DNA of 64,000 nucleotides from Paralichthys olivaceus (taxonomy: Eukaryota; Chordata; Actinopteri; Pleuronectiformes; Paralichthyidae), in the NCBI RefSeq assembly GCF_024713975.1, contig NC_091106.1, forward strand, positions 13,914,501-13,978,500, in the 5' to 3' direction. Below the pieces are notes generated by a model. The model made no database searches, had not been told where the DNA came from, and was given only the letters and a program-made list of their open reading frames with translations. Numbering within the stretch: position 1 is the stretch's first letter; each line of letters starts with the position of its first letter. The position numbers and the translations under genes are program-made. Positions 1-11,818 of this stretch are shown one piece after another.

Positions 1-284
1 TGCATGCTACATTATTAACATAGAAGGACTGACAAATTTATTGTTAAAGAAAATGATTATTAGTTGTAGCCATGTAACTGTAACCATCCACAGTCAAATC
101 ACGACACTGGTAAATGTTCATATTTCTCCCATCTTCCCACCTTTGCTTAAAGCTGGTGCTAACTGCCCTTTTCACGATCAGCTCATACAATACATGGATG
201 AGACTTGATGTATGATGTTTTCTATGAACATCTCTTGTTTGCTAATAAGTTATACGATATGTTTGTGCGTCTCTCTCTCTACAG
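1..284 (+). other. Intron of the eIF4E-family gene
   Basis: This is intronic sequence before the first visible exon. It ends in a CT-rich tract and AG at 283-284. I see no other feature in it. Confidence 0.75.
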
Positions 285-3200
285 AAAGCACCTGAAACTG
301 AAGATCAGCCGACTGAAAGCCAAGTCGCTGCAAACCCCGAGCAGTACGTCAAACACCCTTTGCAAAACAGGTGAGATTATAAAAAAACACAAACAGCTGC
401 TGTGTTTGACAGGATATTGCAACTGAAAGGTTGTGTCGCCAACATCGACAGCAGTGTTCTTATATTCGCGAAGTTTCAGACGACACCAACCCCAGCAGCA
501 CAAAATTGAAATTTTCTGAATCGTAACATTTTTATATTGCTGTTTTCCCCATTGTGCAACAAATACTGACAGTTCCTTGATACCATTATGCTGAACTGAA
601 TGCAACACAAGAATGCATCACAAGAATGCAACACAAGAATGCACCACAAGAATGCAACACAAGAGTGCATCACAGATATGACTGATCAATGATTCTCTGA
701 GAAATCAATGTAAATGATGAAAAACACCATGCCTCATACTTTTAAACATCTGGATCTGCACCCAAAGTTAGTGGGTTCTTCCCTGATCAATAACACATCA
801 TTCCCCAAAGTGTCGTGATATTATGTCCTCTTGTTTTTGCGTCATCTTGCTGACTAACAAACAAACAAACAAACCAACTGGGTTGGGAGGTAATTACAGG
901 AAGGAGGAAACAATGTATTGACACAACATGGGGGAAAGTTTAAAGTCTAAAACAAGCTATGTGTGATCAATTTCAAAGGCAATTAAACTTATAACTCTTT
1001 AAAAAAAAAAAAACATGTAAAATGACTGTCTCCTTCAGAATAAGGACAATTGCTATTACGCCCTGAAGATTTACTCTGTCTTGTTTGAAGGAAAGTCCTC
1101 ACTTAAGCTCATAGGCTCTGATCCCACTCAGACGTCCTGTATTATATTTTCAGGTTGTTAATATTTGGCACTGCCAAGGAATTTTAACTTTAAGTGCTTA
1201 AAATGACTGCTTACAGTGTCTGTGTAGAGGAGACTGCTGTTCTTTGACAACAAGGTCAAATTGCTTCTCTTTAGTGAATCTTAGGATGTGTGTTACCTGA
1301 AACCTGCTTTGTATTAGCTTATTTTTAACAATCAAATGTAGTGAAAAGATGTAATATTGCCATAGCAATGAGACAACTCGCAGAATGTGTTGCTCACCAC
1401 GCCCTTTAGAGACATTATCATAGTTCTGTGGAGGACCTATTCAGGGGCATTGTTCAGTTGGTTTTATGAAATGCTGAAAAGTCTCTTTCTAGGCCGTTCT
1501 GCTTATTCAGCCCAGCTTCACAGGTCAAGGTGGTCCCCGCCTCTGCTGCTCTCATCTGGCCCACGTTATCCTGACATCCTGCTTGTATGTGCCCAGATTT
1601 TATTAAGAAATACTGTGGTTGTGATGCTTCCACTGTGACGCCCTTAGTTGTGGAGTAATTTTCACTGACTGTATTTAACCACAAGGAAGTCCTGTTGAAT
1701 TATCTGGAGTCTGTAAAATATTATTTAAAAACATTTGTTGTATTGTTTGTTGCTCCAGCAGTTTGCAGGAATAGACCTGTCTTAAATGAATGAGTCACTT
1801 TGGATGAATGTAGCATCAGTTTGAAATAAAGATGAAAAGAGCAAAACAGGTAAACTTAAAATGATATGGCCAATAATTATATCAAGATCAAAATGTTGAT
1901 CGGTCGATATTGATAATTATTACATTGAATGTCACATTATTGTTTCTTCAAAGTTTGAAGACTTGTCTATGAGCAGAGAATGACAAAGACTTGCTATTGA
2001 TTAAAATTAATATACTGTGATAATTACCCAGCCCTAGTTGAGACTAACCTGCACTGAACCCAAACCAGCAAATATACAGGTTTATGTGGACAACTGAAGG
2101 GTCTTACCACACTGGTGTTCTTATATGTGAAAATGAAATAATAATTCAACAGTGTTAATATATTAGCTTTTATTTTTGTGTATCTGTGCTCTGTGAAGGG
2201 GAGCGCACAGATCACAGATGGATCTGAAGAGGCTGCACAGCTCCGTTACCTCACTGTAACATAAGTAGACATGATCATTTCCAAGTTTCAGGTCATGCAA
2301 CATGATTTCTATATGGCACTGAAATAAATGGAAGCCAACAACCAGCAGTTTTCAGTCTGAAGTAAAAGCTCACTGCTTTTCTGTTGATCCATGTTTACAT
2401 CGTCTCGCCACTGGTGTCGCCTTAATTTCCCAACACAAGCTCACAAGTAGCTGAAGTAGCTACACCTGTATTTAGTTATTCACTTCCCCGCCCACACCGG
2501 AGCAAAACAGGATCACGATTTGAAACTATTTTGTCTGTTCTAATAATCTGGTAGGATTGAATGATTTATGAGGAGACAGGCTTGCCATAAGTCCATCAGT
2601 GACTCTTATCTGCTGACTGCCATATTTGTTGACATACGAGTCATGTATACACCCTGCTTCCTCAGCCAGGTTCACCAGAGGAGAGCCAACTCATATCTCC
2701 TCCTATGTTATATCATTAGGTCAGTGGAGCTGCCGAATGGCACAAGTGTATTTTAATCCTCTGATTGGTTGAGTTTATTAATATCTGTGTTTGTGGCACA
2801 TGGGTCAGGTTGATGGTTGGTTACTGCTAGATGAGGGTGGGGGAATATGGGGGCACAGGGTTCTGCTGATGTCCCCTCGTTGCCCTCGTCCGTCCCCTGC
2901 TAGCCCCTTCCTGGGAATAGATGAAAGAATAACAGCACCCGTTATAAACAAAGGCTGCGTTTGTGGTGCCTCTGATGGACACCATTCTCTGTTCTGTTGC
3001 ATTGATAATGTTTTGTGACGAGCTGCAGTGTTTCTGTAATCAGGACTCTGCATTAACTTTATTTTATTTTTTATACAAAATCACTTCTAGTAGATGCATT
3101 TTAGATATTTCCTCATTCGGCTGAAACTTATCACACATTTTTCTGATTAAAACATTTTATTACCTTTCAAAGTAAAGAAATTATAATCATTCTGTCATTT

Positions 3201-4636
3201 GTTCTTGAGTAATTTTTCTGCAGTTCTGTGAATACTGACAGTGATTCTTGTCCTCCCCTCTCTCAGATGGGCGCTGTGGTATTTCAAAAACGACAAAAGC
3301 AAAAGCTGGACAGAGAACCTGCGTCTCATTTCCAAGTTTGATACAGTGGAAGACTTCTGGGCGTAAGTTTTCCCTAATTATCCTGCAATGTTATTATGAT
3401 TATCTCACTTTATAGAAGTGTTGAAATGTGATATTATATATTACACAAATTATATATTACATATGCTAAAGCCACATACGTAAAGCTACATTGAAATTAT
3501 GTGGAAACAGCATGATTGTAATATCACTTTGTTTATGCGTCACATTTACCTCTAGTCTGCACCTCATTAATTGCAGATTGATGATTGATGTTCATCTGCA
3601 GTATATAGTATTGTTTTTCTGAAGACTAAAGATTGGACTAAAAGCTCTGAAGCCACGTAAATTCAAGATATATAAATTATAATATGACAAATTTAAGAGT
3701 TTCTGAAAATATAAGCTGGGCAACTTTTATATAGAAGTGACTGACATATGAAATGTAAAATTCTGGAGACTTCTCAGATTGAAGTGATTGTGGCTTTAAA
3801 GGGGTAACATATTCTGTTCTTCACTGTATCTTTAATGTGATGTCAGATAAAGCTAAAGTCATCTTTTATTCTGTGTTTTCTATAGATTATACAACCACAT
3901 ACAGCAACCAAGCAAACTTGGCTTTGGCTGTGATTATTGCTTATTTAAGGTAAGACTTGTTTTTGTTAAAAATATACAGTTGACAAGAAACCAATTTCTA
4001 CTCAACTTGTTTTTTAAAAGAGACATTTAGTAACCCCTTGACTTTGTGTGGTAGGATGGGATTAAGCCAATGTGGGAGGACGACAGGAACAAACTGGGAG
4101 GCCGATGGCTGATGACTCTCAATAAACAACAGAGACACAATGACCTGGACCGCTACTGGATGGAGACGGTAAAACCACAGTTTTAATTGAGCAGCTTAAC
4201 AAACCAACATTTAAAATGAAGAAATAATACATAGTGAGTCACGTATTGTGTTTTCCAGCTCTTGTGTTTAGTCGGTGAGTCGTTCGATGAGGCAAGTGAA
4301 GACGTGTGCGGTGCCGTGGTCAACGTCAGACCCAAAGGTGACAAAATAGCCATCTGGACAAGCAACTGCCAAAACAGGGAGGCCATCATGACGATAGGGT
4401 AGGTAGTGACATCACCTTGTTAACAGGAAATAATACACCCACTGCTGACTGCAGCTGACCACTAGATGGTGACACTAAGTTAGAATTTGCACAGCATTTA
4501 ACTTGCATCTTTTTTCCACAGGCAATCTTATAAAGAGCGCCTCAGCCTCCCCACCAAAGCCATGTTCGGCTACCAGTCACATGACGACACGTCCAGCAAG
4601 AGCGGATCCACCACCAAGAACATGTACACCGTTTGA
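285..4636 (+). CDS. eif4e1b: eIF4E-1 family cap-binding protein, eIF4E-1B-like (5' partial)
   Basis: Binds the mRNA 5' cap and, in the eIF4F complex, recruits ribosomes; some vertebrate 1B paralogues are germline-enriched with weak cap binding. Six coding exons are visible: 285-370, 3267-3362, 3886-3949, 4055-4168, 4259-4398 and 4522-4636. All have AG/GT borders and matching phases. The first codons lie upstream of the window. The translation contains the family hallmarks: YVKHPLQNRWALWYF, DTVEDFWALYNHIQ, the cap-stacking tryptophan with its glutamate (PMWED), the phosphate-contacting basic residues (VRPKGDK), and a C-terminus STTKNMYTV. The helix that binds 4E-BP and eIF4G is also present (VEDFWALY, LLCLVGESF). 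All canonical cap contacts visible here are intact. Assignment to 1B rather than 1A or 1C rests on remembered paralogue signatures (WYFKNDKSKSW, QQPSKLGFGCDYC), so the paralogue is less certain than the family. The next gene converges from the right. Confidence 0.88.
599..676. repeat. Six-unit 13-bp tandem repeat
   Basis: Six consecutive 13-base units with consensus AATGCANCACAAG lie in the first visible eIF4E intron. Units begin at 599, 612, 625, 638, 651 and 664. The seventh base alternates A, T, A, C, A, T, so there is a partial 26-base higher-order pattern. The last unit carries a substitution at position 2 and diverges at its end. Confidence 0.9.
745..890 (-). repeat. Dispersed teleost repeat, copy 1 (antisense)
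   Basis: The stretch has the ordered words seen in the other copies: a CTGCACCCAAAGTTAGTGGG-type block, then TTTTTGCG, then GCTGAC followed by repeated AAAC. It is the reverse orientation of the element at 10600-10935 and 56580-56825. Rest of the intron 371-3266: AT-rich with small repeat fragments, no exon seen. Confidence 0.6.
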
Positions 4637-5700
4637 AACCATCCCCCCAAACAACCCCCGTTCCACCTTGCTGTAGATTTAAACAATTACCAATCCACAT
4701 CATCACATTAATAATTTTTTGAGTTGTCAACTACTAGTGTCCTTTTCCTTTTACTGAGAAGAGAATTGTTCATAGTGTGTACAGTTGGAGCTTCCCCCAA
4801 CATGAGAGATCAGTGGAGCAGTTTTCATAAGTAGGTGGAGGCCGCAAAGGAAAAGAAGTCATACGTGAGCTTCAGCGAGAACACAAATGATTTCCTTTTT
4901 AGAATTGAAACATCATAATACCCGTGACCTCCCCTAGCTTATGTGAGAACAAGCTTTTTTTTCTGTACTCCATGGCTTTAAGTTGCAAAAGAGAAAGTTG
5001 CTGAATGAAAAGGCCTGGTGTTGTTCTCACTCCTTACTCAAAGTGTTCCTCGCCCCACAGGAAAAGATGGTTGGCAACTTATCATGTCACAGAACAAATT
5101 TTAAGGGCAATTTTTAACTTGATTTATCCAGAAGTGTTGAACATAAGTTGGACTTTCAGACGCACCCGTTTGAAGAATCTACAGTATCTTAAAGGTTTGT
5201 TAAAGCTGTGGTCACACTCCAAAGTGTATGGTTTGGATTGAGGCCACTTATTGTTTCAGCCATGCTGGAATTGTGGAATATTGCTTGTAGTACTATTTGA
5301 ACTTTTTTTTCCTTTCCCTTTACATTTATTTATAATGTATGCATTGCAGTTTGAACTACTTAGTTAAAACAACCATGGAACTCTTATTTTTTCAAATTGT
5401 TTTTTTTTTCTCTCTTTTTTGTTATTGAGGTTAATGTGGACTACTGCATATAGATGGCATTTTTACAGTGTACCATACAGTAAAGATGCTGACAGACTTA
5501 GGTGTGCTTTTCACTGTTTTCTTCCTAACAAAACAACTGTAGATAATGTCGCACTCCTCTCGGTTGATGCAAAGGAAAGATGATATTCATTGTGAAATGA
5601 CTGCTCATAATGTATCTTTATTATCTGTAATTCCAGGATGTATATTACCTTCTTTCAAGTAAAGGTTAAGTGCTTTGCATTAAAACCAGACACCATGTTG
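4637..5700 (+). other. Probable 3' UTR of the eIF4E-family gene
   Basis: The interval follows the stop codon, has no coding potential and is AT-rich with long T runs. An ATTAAA hexamer at 5679-5684 is a plausible polyadenylation signal. The end is inferred, not proven. Confidence 0.4.
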
Positions 5701-5747
5701 CCTCATTTTGCCAGAATTTATGGAGTCATAGTGTCTGAAGTGCAATG

Positions 5748-5950
5748 GTAGGATGTAACAAAGTATATATATTTACTTCGTTACTAAAGTACATTTTTCA
5801 TGTATCTGTACTTAATTAGATTTGTTATCGGGTACTTTTTTGCTTTTCCTGGAATACGTACTGTATATCAGCAAATATCTGTACTTTCTACTTCATCTTT
5901 GTAAGGCATTGTTACATGTCCGCGTTATTTTTAAGTAATCAATCATTAGA
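5748..5950. repeat. Degenerate teleost short element (GTACTT-rich)
   Basis: This resembles a common fish element beginning with an AGTGCAATG/TGTAACAAAGTA-like motif, followed by repeated GTACTT/ACTTTACTT words (AAAGTACATTTTTCATGTA, GGGTACTTTT, GTACTTTCTACTTC). The family is recalled by pattern only. Confidence 0.5.
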
Positions 5951-6346
5951 GAGGAATCGATCCAATGAGAACAGGTAACATTAGACCCCACCTCCTGCAG
6001 CAGCAGCATCTGAAGTAAAAAGCTGACAGTATGAAATTAAAGTATTTGAGGTAGCATCATCTGCTCATTTGTGATATGACAATGTATTGTAAAACAAAAT
6101 ATACATTAGGCACAGTTAATAGTGTTGCAGTGGAAACAGGCACAATTTTTATTTTATTTACAAATCCAGCAGCATTCTCCCTGAAGCTCCGATTTATGTG
6201 GTAAGTAAAACAATGATGAGACCACAAATACAGAAATACAAAATCTTAATTTGAAATTCATGTTGTTTGCTATTCACGTTGGACCACATAGTTGCAGAAA
6301 GCAAAAGATTTCTGAGACATTTAAGGCTACTTTATATAAAAGTGAC

Positions 6347-6720
6347 TTAAAGGTCCAGTGTGTAAGGTTTAGGTGAAAGGGATCTATTGGCAGAAATTTA
6401 ATGTAGAATAATCCTCATGATGTTTTCACTAGTTTATTTAATCTAAATGGTATGAATTTTAGTTTTCTTTACCCCAGAAAAGGTCCTTTATATTTAAATA
6501 CTTAACATTTAAATCGAGGGGACTCTCTCTACAGAGGTCGCCATGTTTTTTACATTAGTCCAGACTGGACAAACTAAACACCTTTTGAGTTTTAAAGACA
6601 ACTGAAGCTACCACAGGTTCTTTATCATGTTTGGAAGGAGAGGGTGAGGCGAGGGGTGTTCAGCTGCAACATGCAATTTCAACACTAAATATCACTAAAT
6701 ACTACACACTGTACCTTTAA
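6347..6720. mobile_element. Non-autonomous MITE with 18-bp terminal inverted repeats flanked by TTAA
   Basis: The left end reads TTAAAGGTCCAGTGTGTA. The reverse complement of the right end reads TTAAAGGTACAGTGTGTA, a match at 17 of 18 positions. Both ends sit on TTAA, which could be a target duplication or part of the inverted repeat. The interior (374 bases overall) has no ORF. The same terminal and internal words (GATCTATTGGCAGAAA, CCAGACTGGACAAACTAAAC) are familiar from many percomorph genomes. It lies between the two convergent genes, possibly inside the 3' UTR of the TMEM150-like gene. Remainder of 5950-7545: AT-rich non-coding, nothing else recognised. Confidence 0.75.
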
Positions 6721-7545
6721 ATCATTTGTTTTGTTCTCACAAGAGCTGAAATACATCAACAGATCACACCTAAAACTTTTTAATGCAAACAGAACAAACA
6801 ACACCCACTATTCTGAGAATAGCTAATGCTGCCTGGCCTTAATACTTATTCAACTTAGCCCATTGAGTTTTCTCCCTCCCTGTTTTTAGTGTGGATAAAC
6901 TGTCAAAACAAATTTGTTCTGACTTGTCACTCTTTCCTCATTCATGCAAACAGGATAATTTGCTCTTACGGGAACTTTAAATCGTAATATTGTCCACTTC
7001 CTCCTCCCACCTGTTATCTCACAGTCAAATCTATGAACAGGATTTGTCGGTTTTCACAAGTGTCATAATTACATTGAAGTCCCTGAGCTAAACAGAAGTC
7101 CTTGGATCCATACATGAGCCTTCATGTTAATGTCTACAATAATAATTTCTTCTAAGTTCATTGCTGATCAAAATCCAACAAAAAAAATCTGTAAACAAAG
7201 TGTATCAGAGTATGATACCCCAGTTTAGTTGATCTTTGGCAGAGCATCAACATCACTTGTAAAAAAATAAAATAAATACATCTGATGTCTTTTGTTCACA
7301 AATTGCCTAGTTCCAATACATAATTAAATAAAATAATTAATTTACCTCTAGACCAGATACACCCAGCGAACAGTTTCCAAAGGGGGGAATAAAATTGCTC
7401 ATTATCTATAAATGGCTAAAATCCGTGTCTGCAGGTTGATGAAAAATATCATTTCTGGTCCCCCCCATGGTGAAGTCACTGTCCTTACAAATGCCTTAAG
7501 TCCATCCTCTGCCCATGTGATTCAGCTGGACCCTGGCAGCCTCAA

Positions 7546-10500
7546 TCAAGGCATCACCATCATGAGAGGCTTTTCTTCGTCTCGTTTGTTCAGCAGGTTT
7601 GAAAGCATGAAGGACGAGAAGAAGTAAAACTCCACGATGTAGCTGAGCTCAAACAGCTCCAAGTTGACACTGATCATCCACTCGAATATGGCCGCTAGGT
7701 GGACGTAAAAGTAAACATTCTGGGGAAACAGAACCAAATCTGAAGGTGTGCAAGTTAAGGACGTTTGGAGCAGTTAGTGACAGTGTGGTAAATTGCTTCT
7801 GAAGAGACTGAAGATTACATTAAAGCTAGTGAGGACAGTTATCAAAGCACGAATACAGGTTTATGAGTCAGAGGCAGTGAAAGGCCTCCCTGTGTGAAGA
7901 AGCCTTTTAGATGCTGGGTAAATATCTTCAGGAATCTAATGTAAATCTGTTTACTTACATTGTTAGCTTTTTTATCCTACGACCTGAATGAATATTCACA
8001 ACCCAATGAAGTGAGTTTGCGCTCATTCGTGAGGAAATGTGAAAATGATTTTACTACATGAGGACTCATGAGCTGCAGCTCTTGTCAACCTGTAATACAG
8101 GACTTTACCTGCTTGCACAAGAGGCAGTGCATTTATAGGAACTGTGTTTCTGTCTTGCATCACTTCAAACTTCAGGCCTAAAGGTTAGGTTTGCAGAAGA
8201 GGAGGTAGAACGGGTCGTCTATTCCAGGTATGGTAGCGCCTTTGGGCCAGATTCTGAGAGAAACAGGGTTGTACAGATACCTCTGGTGGCTGCACCAGCA
8301 GTACGTGATTGTCATTGCACATAGATGCACTGAATGAATGTATGTGTGAATGCCAAAACTGCATTATGCAAAATGCCATTAAGACTATAAAAACTATATA
8401 AATACAGAGCCGTTATCAAAAAATCAAAAACCAAAAGAAAAAAAATGCAGTTATCATTGACTTTTGGATGTGTGCAAGTGTTTCTGAGTTTGTTATTAAA
8501 CTGTACACTCCCCACTGTAGCTTCCATACGTCAGAGTGAAATGTAAAGCCATATACAGGAAACAATGGATAAAGATTGATGTGGCCATAAATGCCATTTA
8601 TACACACAGTATCTGCTTCAGTCAGGTGGACTTTAGTGGCCAGTCCCACTTTGTAAACAAAGCAGCCGGCCGGATCCAAGTCAAGCACAAACGGCCTGTG
8701 GTGCTGAATAAAGCAGCTGGAGAGTGGAACACAGATGTCACTGCTGAAGCAAACTGTCCACACCCCCTGTATGAGACCCCACCAATAAAGTTTACTGTCC
8801 ATGGATTATAAAAGGATACAGCAGAGGGTGACGATGGCTTGAATCACAGTGGAGGTGATGCGGAATAGGTAGAGGGCCCTCTCGTACCCAGTCAGCACAC
8901 ACTTCCCGGTCAGCATAGTGAGCAGGATGGTGTATAAGCAGACGCATATGAAGCTGGTGGCAGCTCCGAAGTAGTGAAGCAGTGACAGGTAACCAGGCTG
9001 TGGAGGAACGGTCAGCAGGTCCCAGAGTCAATGCATGAACACAAGGTAGAAACCAGGACACAGACACTCTGGAGTTATAACTATGTCACCTGAGAAAATG
9101 CCTTTTGTTTTTAATGGGACAACCTCAGGCATTCAGGTGGTGAACAGCCTCAGTGACATTAGGGTAAAAAACATGTAAAATACATTTGAATAGTTTCTTA
9201 TCGTTCGCTTTATAAAACCAATTCCTGTTGTTTGCCTTTAATTTGGAAAGGTGCTATAAAAATAAATGAAAGTTTATCATGTATGTTCTAGAGATGAACA
9301 GAACAATTTAAATATATATATTTAGTCTGGCTTCTATGTAGTATTTTATATGTATAGGGCTTTATTATTTAAATGTATTTCTCAACATTATTGTTCATCT
9401 TTTTGTGAATATAAATATTTCATCATAACCTCTTTTATTGATTGCTTTGGTTTGCATTCGTCTCTAAATATAAATGTTGTTTAACAAATTTTTTATTCAT
9501 TTTTAACATCCTATGATCACCTGTAAAACACTTTATAATACATTTGTTTGAAATGTTCTTTTTAAATAAAGTTTGACTGATTAATTCTCTGCAAATTAAA
9601 CATTTTCAAGTGCTATTGTTGATATGGGGTCTTGAACACACTTGATATTATCACTTTAATAGAAATCGCACAGTTTACTTAGCTTCTCTAACTTTATGTT
9701 AAAACACTGTGGAAGAGGATCTGTGCCAACCTGTGCTGTATAACAAACATTGAGACATGTTGATTCCCATGCATCAAGAACACATCGTGCAGGAAGTGCG
9801 GCACTTACGTTGCAGTTTCCAGCAGCGAAGGCCCCGATGGACGACACCACACCAAAGACAAGCGCAAACTTGCTCAACATAGAATGACATGCGTGTTTCT
9901 CCATAACATGTGCATGGTGGAATATGCAGAAGACCAGAACTGTAGGAGGAAGACACAGCTGTCAGGGCTACAACACATGTGACTCATATCATGTATGTGA
10001 AGGTGTTGGGCCTTCAGCAGGTTAACTCACACAGGAAGGATGCAGCGTTGATCACGGCTGTAAAAAGGGAATTTTCTGGTGTGCTGGTTCCACTTGAGCT
10101 GGAACCATTTGTTAAGATTAGTTATGTCTCACTATTTCAAGAAATATAACATTTAGTCTTTATAGTCTTAGTATTTTTTACCTTATGGTTGGAACACGGC
10201 AACATCCAGCGGAATGATTCCCTGTGCAGAAGTTCTCACCCCCCCTTAGGAAGAATTCAAAATGTTTTTTAAGAGAATCTGTCACATCCAGATGTTGATG
10301 GTGACGTTTTAAAATCAACATCACACAACTTACCAGTCACTGAGGGAGCACACGTGTTTATTGGAGAAGGCCAGGCCATATCTGGATAATTAAAAGAGAA
10401 CCAAAATTAGTGACACAAGTTGGGTTCTGCAGCATTGTTGATTTGATGGGAATGTATTGTATTGTGCAAACTGTATTGTTTGTGTTACTGATACGTAACA

Positions 10501-11818
10501 GTGCATCATTATTATCATCACCTTCCACTTTTCACTTTTTTTTAACTCATTATCATCAGCTCATTACAGTTATTTGTCCTTTACCTTTAACATTTTGACC
10601 AACAACTGATCACTTCCATCAAGGAGCTTATGTTTCCACCCGTCTGTTTGTTTGTTTGTGAGTAAGCTTACACAAAAACAACCAAACGGTTCCCACCAAA
10701 CTTGGTGGAAAGATGTAGTATGGGTCAGAAAGTGTTGAGTTTTTGTGTAGATCAGGATCAGGGGAGGCATTCTTTCGTTTTACCCTTTTTTTTCACTTTC
10801 TTTGACAGTGCATGACAGTGTGTTTTTATTGACCTTTTGAAACATTTCCCAATGAGTGATTCATTCAAAATAATCAGCATAATTAATGAATTTAAGGGGA
10901 AGGTTGGGCCTTGGTGGAGGTATGCGCTAGACTGGGGGCCATAGTTCCCTCCTGCAATTTAGCCAAAAACAATCAAATTCAAAATATGATATGAATTAAA
11001 TATATATATGTATAACTTAATAAAAGATGTTCAGTGAAAAACTAAATGGAAGTGGATGGTAAAGCAAAATGATCTCACTGATGAGAAAGAGCTTGATTAT
11101 CCACATGAATACCTCAATGTGCCAGTATGTTTGTATGTCTTGGTTTTGAGACACAGTCTATTGTTTTTTGTTATTCCTGAAGTGTCCAGTGTTCACACCC
11201 AGCAGCACAAAGAACTTGACAGATCACTTTTTTCAATGATTCGCTTTTCACGAAATGTTCAGCAACAGGGTAGTTTTCAAGAGCTTTTAAATTCAAAATA
11301 AAAGACTGTGCTGACCACCTTTAAATAACATGACCCAAAACTCAACTTTTTGCTTTCTCTGTTTAAAGAAGAAGAAGAAGAGATACTTTATTAATCCCTC
11401 AAGGGGAAATTCTTTTTACACTCATTCTTTACATGCATTTTAACCCCTAAAAACACAACCACACACACACAAAGGGCTCATAGACATACAATGTTAGCCT
11501 ATGTAAAGAATTGTCTAAAATAATAAAAAGGACAAATAAACATTATAATAATAAAAATGATAATAATGTTTTTTTTTTTCACTGATAGCAAATAAATGGT
11601 CAAATATTAGAATAGAAGAACATGAAAAGCAAAATACAGATTGATAATAACAATGAGGTCATTCACATAAACCAATCAGTAGTCCATAGTGAAACATTAA
11701 CTTATTCATGTTCATAGGTCAAATATAAAAATGTGAGTCTCTGGTTCACTTACATGCTCCATGTTCCAATGAAGGACACCAGCGAGAGGGCAATGGGGAG
11801 GATGATCCAGACCACCAT
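7546..11818 (-). CDS. TMEM150/DRAM (Frag1) family multi-pass membrane protein
   Basis: Members of this family are six-pass proteins of plasma membrane, endosome or lysosome linked to autophagy control, PI4-kinase regulation or mechanosensitivity. Coding exons on the minus strand, in order: 11818-11754, 10381-10334, 10244-10182, 10098-10031, 9939-9809, 8997-8820 and 7739-7546. They total 747 bases, or 248 residues. All junction phases close and all borders are GT-AG. The start follows from the exon encoding MVVWIILPIALSLVSFIGTW, a first membrane segment. Then come YGLAFSNKHVCSLSDW, a cysteine-containing extracellular loop (ENFCTGNHSAGCCRVP) and a TPENSLFTAVINAASF block matching the family's PPESCLFSLIxNxGAF. 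The HYFGAATSFICVCLY helix and a final AAIFEWMISVNLELF helix follow. The carboxyl tail is short (DEEKPLMM). The exon 3 and exon 4 acceptors each have nearby in-frame alternatives. I cannot say which paralogue this is (TMEM150A, B, C or DRAM). Confidence 0.8.
10600..10935 (+). repeat. Dispersed teleost repeat, copy 2 (sense)
   Basis: The element includes TGTTTGTTTGTTTGTGAG, ACACAAAAACAACC, ACCAAACTTGGTGGAAAGATG and GATCAGGATCAGGGG, and ends with GGTTGGGCCTTGGTGGAGG. The same ordered blocks recur at 56580-56825 and, reversed, at 60655-60870 and 745-890. It is in the first intron of the TMEM150-like gene. Confidence 0.75.
11366..11425 (+). repeat. GAA microsatellite plus LINE/SINE-type tail fragment
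   Basis: Repeated GAA units run into ATACTTTATTAATCCCTCAA and GGGGAAATTC, a tail motif common in fish retroelements. Related fragments appear near 14280-14320 and 32040-32080. Confidence 0.5.
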
